Part shown: positions 58,431-64,000 of the stretch, piece after piece | Layout of the letters: every line of letters starts with the position of its first letter | Numbering within the stretch: position 1 is the first letter of the stretch | Assembly (NCBI GenBank): GCA_023055505.1 | Contig: JALIRH010000045.1 | Coordinates: 806,001-870,000, forward strand | Direction: 5' to 3' | From: Callipepla californica brunnescens | Taxonomy: Eukaryota; Chordata; Aves; Galliformes; Odontophoridae | DNA: 64,000 nt | Translations under genes and position numbers: made by a program | The notes under the pieces: model-generated | Database searches by the model: none | Seen by the model: only the letters and a program-made list of their open reading frames with translations | Told to the model about the DNA's origin: nothing

Positions 58431-58844
58431 GGGCAGCGGCTGTGGGCTCGGGCTGCTGCCGGCTGCGGGGGGAAATGGCGTTCCGCTGAGGGGCGGATCC
58501 GGGTGAGGTGTTGCGGGGAAGTGCCCCACTCGTCGGGCGGGGATGCGCTGCCCCATCCGTGGGGCGGTTATGGGGCAGCCGGAGCTGCTGGGTGTGCTGC
58601 GGGGCTGGGGCTCGGCGAGCTGCCTCCGACCAGCGCCGTTCTGTGAACGAAGCTGAGAGGAGCCCGGTGGGGCTCAGCGGGCCCGGAGCCCTGCACTGCG
58701 GGGGAACGACCGCAGCGGCGGTGCCGGGGGGGCTGAGCAGTGCAGGAGGGAGCTGGGGGCTGTGGTGCCGGACGTTGTGGAGCTGGGAGCCGGCAGCGTG
58801 CTCTGATGGCTGAGCGGACCCCGGGGTGCGTTGTGCAGAGCGGG

Positions 58845-59060
58845 GTGAGAGCGGTGATCCTCTGCGCTGCCCTGGGGAGCTCACGGCTGGAATGCCATCT
58901 CCAGTTCTGTGCTCCTCGGGTCACGTCACCCAAAGAGAGCGCAGCAGAGGAGTGCCAGGACGGCAGAGCATCTCCTCATGGGAAAAGCTGAGGGACCTGG
59001 GGCCGCTCAGCCTGAGGTGAGAAGGCAGAGTGGGACCTCGGAGCTGTTGGACGTGCCCTG
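58845..59060 (+). mobile_element. CR1 ORF2 remnant
   Basis: GGTGATCCTCTGCGCTGCCC, CTGGAATGCCATCTCCAGTT and CTGTGCTCC match the CR1 segment for VILPL..RPHLE..QFWAP. AAAAGCTGAGGGACCTGGGG and CCGCTCAGCCTGAGGTGAGA match [13 protein letters not shown]. The region between is deleted or scrambled. Sense orientation. Confidence 0.75.
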
Positions 59061-59345
59061 AGTTGTGCAGTGTGAGCGTGGCTCCTGCTGCCGCCCCACG
59101 CATGGCAGTTCCACCTGGGTCGCTTCGTTAGATGCCTCATCGTTAGCACCAGCACAGCGTGATGCGGCGCTCAGGTTCCTGTTTCGGGTGGGCAGATGTT
59201 GGGTTTCTTTTAGGAGGAGGTGTTTCTTTGCTTTTGGAGCGGGGCAGCTCTCAGCCGCGTGTTGCACAGTGTGCACACACGTGGCTTCTGCTCTCCGTGT
59301 TTTCGTTCCTTTGCAGGGCAGCTCCTCAGCAAGTGTTTGTAGCAG

Positions 59346-59435
59346 CAGAACCTGCTCCCGTGGCAGGAGGAGAGCTCAGAACCTGCTCCCGTGGCAGGAG
59401 GAGAGCTCAGAACCTGCTCCGGTGGCAGTGGCTGC
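59346..59435 (+). repeat. 31-bp tandem repeat
   Basis: CAGAACCTGCTC begins at 59346, 59377 and 59408, three copies 31 bp apart, the last partial. Confidence 0.92.
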
Positions 59436-60649
59436 AGGCTGCGCCCGTGCCGCACTCCCACGGAAGGTTTTGTTGTGCAGCAGGCAGAGCTCGCCGCTCT
59501 CTTTATCTCTGAGCGCTCTGAAATGAGAGCACGGGTTTAATTTGTGCGTGGAGCCTTTGAGGAAAGGGGGATGCGTGCTGTGGGGTGAGACCTAGGGTGA
59601 GTGGGAGCCGTGGTGAGCCTGCAGGGCAGGGGATGCGGGAGCTATGAATTATAGAGGAGCTGCTCTGGGGACGCCCTGAGCTCCGGTGTCGGGTCCGCCC
59701 TGCTCGTTACCTCACTGTGCCACCGCGCTCCGTGTGGATGGGGTGCAGTGTTCTGTGCTCTGTGATCTCAGTGAGGCCGAAGGATGTGCAGAGCCCGAGA
59801 GAGGAAGAGCAACAAAAGGTCGGGAGTGCAGCGTGCGGGTCAGGGGAACCTCGTGGTGGGGGAGAGGAGGATGCCCTGGGGTTAGCGGTGCGGCCAAGGG
59901 AAGCGTGCCCGGCCAAGGGAAGCGTGCCTGCAGTGGGAAGAACAACGCTGGGAGCGGCAGGCATTGCTTTTCTTCTGGGGAGGTGCAGGTGCTGGGTGGG
60001 GAGGGGAGGGCTTGGGGGCACGGAGCTGACACGGTGATGTTTGGGTTTGTGATGTTTGGGTTTGTGTGCTCCCGATGTGCGGTGGGGGGAGGGGGTGAGT
60101 GGCCCCCGGGGTGGGGAGGGGAGTGGGGCTGGGCAGAGGGGCGCGGAGCTTTGGGGGCAGGCGGGAGGGGGATGTGTGACACAGCCAGGGTGGGGAGCGG
60201 GGCTGCGGGGGCTCTGCTTTGGGGCCACGGTGGTTCACCACGGAGCTCTGTGCCCCACACGCCCCTGTGTGGGGACGTGCTGTGGCTGTGGCACTGAGGG
60301 GCAGTCCCTGCCGTTCCCTGGCTGCCCTAGGGCCGCGTTGAGGCCGGCTGGTTGTGCTGAGAGTTCGGCAGCTTGGAGCTGGAAGGTGAAAAGCCACATG
60401 AGGACGTGTGCCCCGCGGTCCCGGCGTGGCGGGTGGAAGGCTGTCAGCTCCGTGTTACGGGGTGGTGAACCGCGGGCGCCCCACAATTACCGGGTGCTCC
60501 TTCCAAAAGCTGCCGACTTAAATTCCCGTCCTCATCCTCATTGCTTTTGTTGTATCCGCTGGAGAGGGTTTTCTGGCGAAGTGCTCAGGGCGTAATTACT
60601 GTGTTTGCCTGCAGAGCGTGTGGGTGCAGCGGGAGCCCCGGGAGGGCCG

Positions 60650-60735
60650 TGTGTGCTGAGCTGTGCTGAGCTGTGCTGAGCTGAGCTGAACTGTGCTGTG
60701 CTGAGCTGTGCTGTGCTGTGCTGAGCTGCGTGGGG
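60650..60735 (+). repeat. GCTGT/GCTGA pentamer repeat
   Basis: About 16 pentamers alternating GCTGT and GCTGA with one GAACT. Confidence 0.9.
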
Positions 60736-62747
60736 AGCACGTTGCCCTGCCGCGTCCTCCACGGAGCAGCAGCGAGGTTTGGTGGTGGCTGAGCACTGAC
60801 TGCCCCCGGCAGCTTGTGTGGCACCGCCTGCGGTTTGCGGCAGCACTGAGGGTGTCCAGGGCAGCTCCCGCTGTGGGCGCAGTGTGGGGTGGAGCTGTGG
60901 GGCATCCCCAGGTTCCAGGAGCTGCGCTCCGTTTGGGTTTGGGGCCGTTCGTGGGCTGCAGCCCGGGGTGTGCACGCGGCTGTGTGCGTCCCGCAGGGAA
61001 TCAGAGCAGGGGATCACAGAGCCCGGCAGCTGTGGCTGCGTGCGGTGACACTGATGGTTCCAGGGAGCTGGTGGCAGCAGCTCGTGTCTGAGGGAGGCAG
61101 GCTGTGCCCTGCCCGGGCTCAGCACGGCACTCATCCTGCCTGCTCGCGTCCGCTGTTCGGCTCTCGGCGTTTCCGTGGCCCTTTCGGCCTTTCTTTGTTG
61201 CGGTGCTGAGCTGTGGCTGCGGGGCCGTCCTTGTTGGCAGTGGAGCTGTGTTGTGGTGCTCAGCAGCTCTGCTGTGGGATCGTGTCCCTGTGCCGCTGGG
61301 GTTTGTTCTCCGCAGAGCGGCCGTGCGGTGCCCGGGAGGTGCGGGTTGTGCTCTGGGTGCTCTGGGTGCTCTCGTTGGCCGGAGACGCCGTGCGTTCTCA
61401 GTGCAGTTGGGGTTTCATTCATGGCTCGGTTGAAACGCGATTTTTGTCTTCCTCTGATTCATTGTCTCAAGGCACAGTGGCACAAAATGGCTCCGTGCGG
61501 AGCGGAGCGGCAGACGGAGCTGCGGGGCTGCCCCAGGAGCGAGGTCCTGGGGGGGTGCAGACCCACACAGCACGATGGGGCCGCGGGCTGTGAGCCGTGC
61601 CGGGTTTGCTGCTGGGTTCCTTTGCGTTGGGTTGGATGGGTTTTGCATTGCTTCCATGAGGGGACTCCTTTGTCTCGGTGGGCACGGCTGCTCCGTGCTC
61701 CGGGGCGGAACCGACCTCGCTGTGTGGAGTGGGGCGGGCAGGGAGCTCGGGGCAGCTCCTGCTGACCCGGCCGAGCCAGCTGCAGGCAGCAAGTCATGCT
61801 GGGAGCTCAGAAGGGACAGCATCCAGCACGGCTTTGGTTTCACTGAGCGCGTTCAGAGTGCTCTGAGCACTTTGCAGATGGTGTTGGATGCGAGGGGCTG
61901 CAGGGAGGATGGCTCGGGTGCGTTGGGCACGGGCACCAAAAGCCCTCTCCGTTGTGCCCGGGGTGCTTTGCACAGTGCCCGGTGGGATCGCTGTGAGCAT
62001 TCCCTGCAGCAGGACCTGGTGCTGACAGAAGGGAGCGGAGCGACGCCGTGCTCAGCAGTGGGGCTGGGCTGCGGGTGGTGGGGTGTGAGGAACTGGGCGG
62101 CACTGGGAGTACTGGTGTGTGGACGGCAGCCCGGGGTGGGATGCTGAGCGTGGTGCTGGGAACGCCGGTTGCTGGGGGAGCAGTGCGATCGTATCCCGTG
62201 GCCAAAAATGGTTCGCTGCGTTCGCGGTCTCAGGAATTTGAGGCTTCAGCAGAGGCCACGGCAGAGATGGCTTTCCCGAAATGGCCGCTGGGGCTGCGGG
62301 CTGAGCTGCGGTGCTCAGCATCCCGGAGGGCAAAGGGCCGCACTCCTGCTCCGTGCTGGGCCCCAGCTCTGAGCACGGCCCCGTGGGACGGCAGAGCTGC
62401 CGTGCTCCCAGGGCGGCTGCCCCGCGTGCAGTGGTGGAGCAGGAACGTGGCTCCGCCGTCGTGCACGGAGCGCTCTGCTCCGCACGGCCCCTTGTAGCCC
62501 TGCGGGGATGGGTGGGGGAGCAGAGTTCCCAGCAGCTCAGTGCACTGCTGGAGCTGCACTGCCGGGGCTGCCAGCTCCTCCCAGGCCCAGGTCGGTGCTG
62601 CTGCACGTGGGTGAAGAGCCAGAAGCGCAAGCATCACACTTTGGTGCCTTACCCGCGATGAGCACGGCCGGCCTGCGTTCCAGGATGCCTTCCTCACGCT
62701 CTGAGCTACGCACAGAGTTGGCTGTGCCCACGAAATGCGGCGCGTGA

Positions 62748-64000
<1,253 letters not shown>

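Noticed and set aside
57110..58489. 459-codon + strand frame and - strand frames across the GPATCH8 promoter
   Set aside because: A 42-bp repeat is 14 codons, so frames stay open; the translation is a promoter repeat plus intron sequence.

Overview
The window looks like a bird, most likely a chicken or another galliform, from a GC-rich microchromosome. The exons encode proteins almost identical to vertebrate MYO1D, CDK5R1, PSMD11, FZD2 and GPATCH8. CR1 LINE remnants (the typical avian retroposon) are common, introns are short in the GC-rich half, and GC-rich minisatellites fill much of the rest. There is nothing prokaryotic here: no operon, CRISPR array or phage.

Layout. (1) 1-37.1 kb, + strand: the 3' part of MYO1D. 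Six coding exons encode the C-terminal 299 residues (end of the IQ region and the TH1 tail). The last intron is 20 kb, with many CR1 fragments, CR1-tail arrays and a 1.2-kb array of a 10-bp repeat. (2) 37.0-39.4 kb, - strand: CDK5R1 (p35), single coding exon, convergent with MYO1D; the two 3' ends probably overlap. (3) 39.6-46.6 kb, - strand: all of PSMD11 (Rpn6), 13 coding exons, 422 residues, very short introns except intron 1, which is almost filled by a higher-order minisatellite. (4) 46.7-51 kb: large C-rich and purine-rich arrays and no recognisable gene. (5) 51-53.8 kb, - strand: intronless FZD2 in a CpG-rich domain. (6) 57.4-64 kb, + strand: the CpG promoter and first two coding exons of GPATCH8; the G-patch exon lies beyond the window.

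These genes are not a pathway. MYO1D is a membrane-associated motor, CDK5R1 activates CDK5, PSMD11 is a proteasome lid subunit, FZD2 is a Wnt receptor and GPATCH8 is a G-patch RNA-processing protein. The arrangement is informative: MYO1D/CDK5R1/PSMD11 (human 17q11.2) sit directly beside FZD2/GPATCH8 (human 17q21.31), so one rearrangement boundary relative to human falls in the repeat-filled 46.7-51 kb interval.

The strongest unusual signal is in the GPATCH8 promoter: eight copies of the NRF1 palindrome GCGCATGCGC spaced exactly 42 bp apart (four helical turns), just upstream of the start codon. Other notable items are six 10-bp repeats in the FZD2 5' region, a perfect 38-bp inverted repeat in a small PSMD11 intron, a duplicated PSMD11 promoter module with ETS and ZNF143/THAP11-like sites, and arrays that appear to have grown from CR1 3' tails. 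I found no convincing new protein-coding system; the novelty is in tandem-repeat and cis-regulatory architecture.
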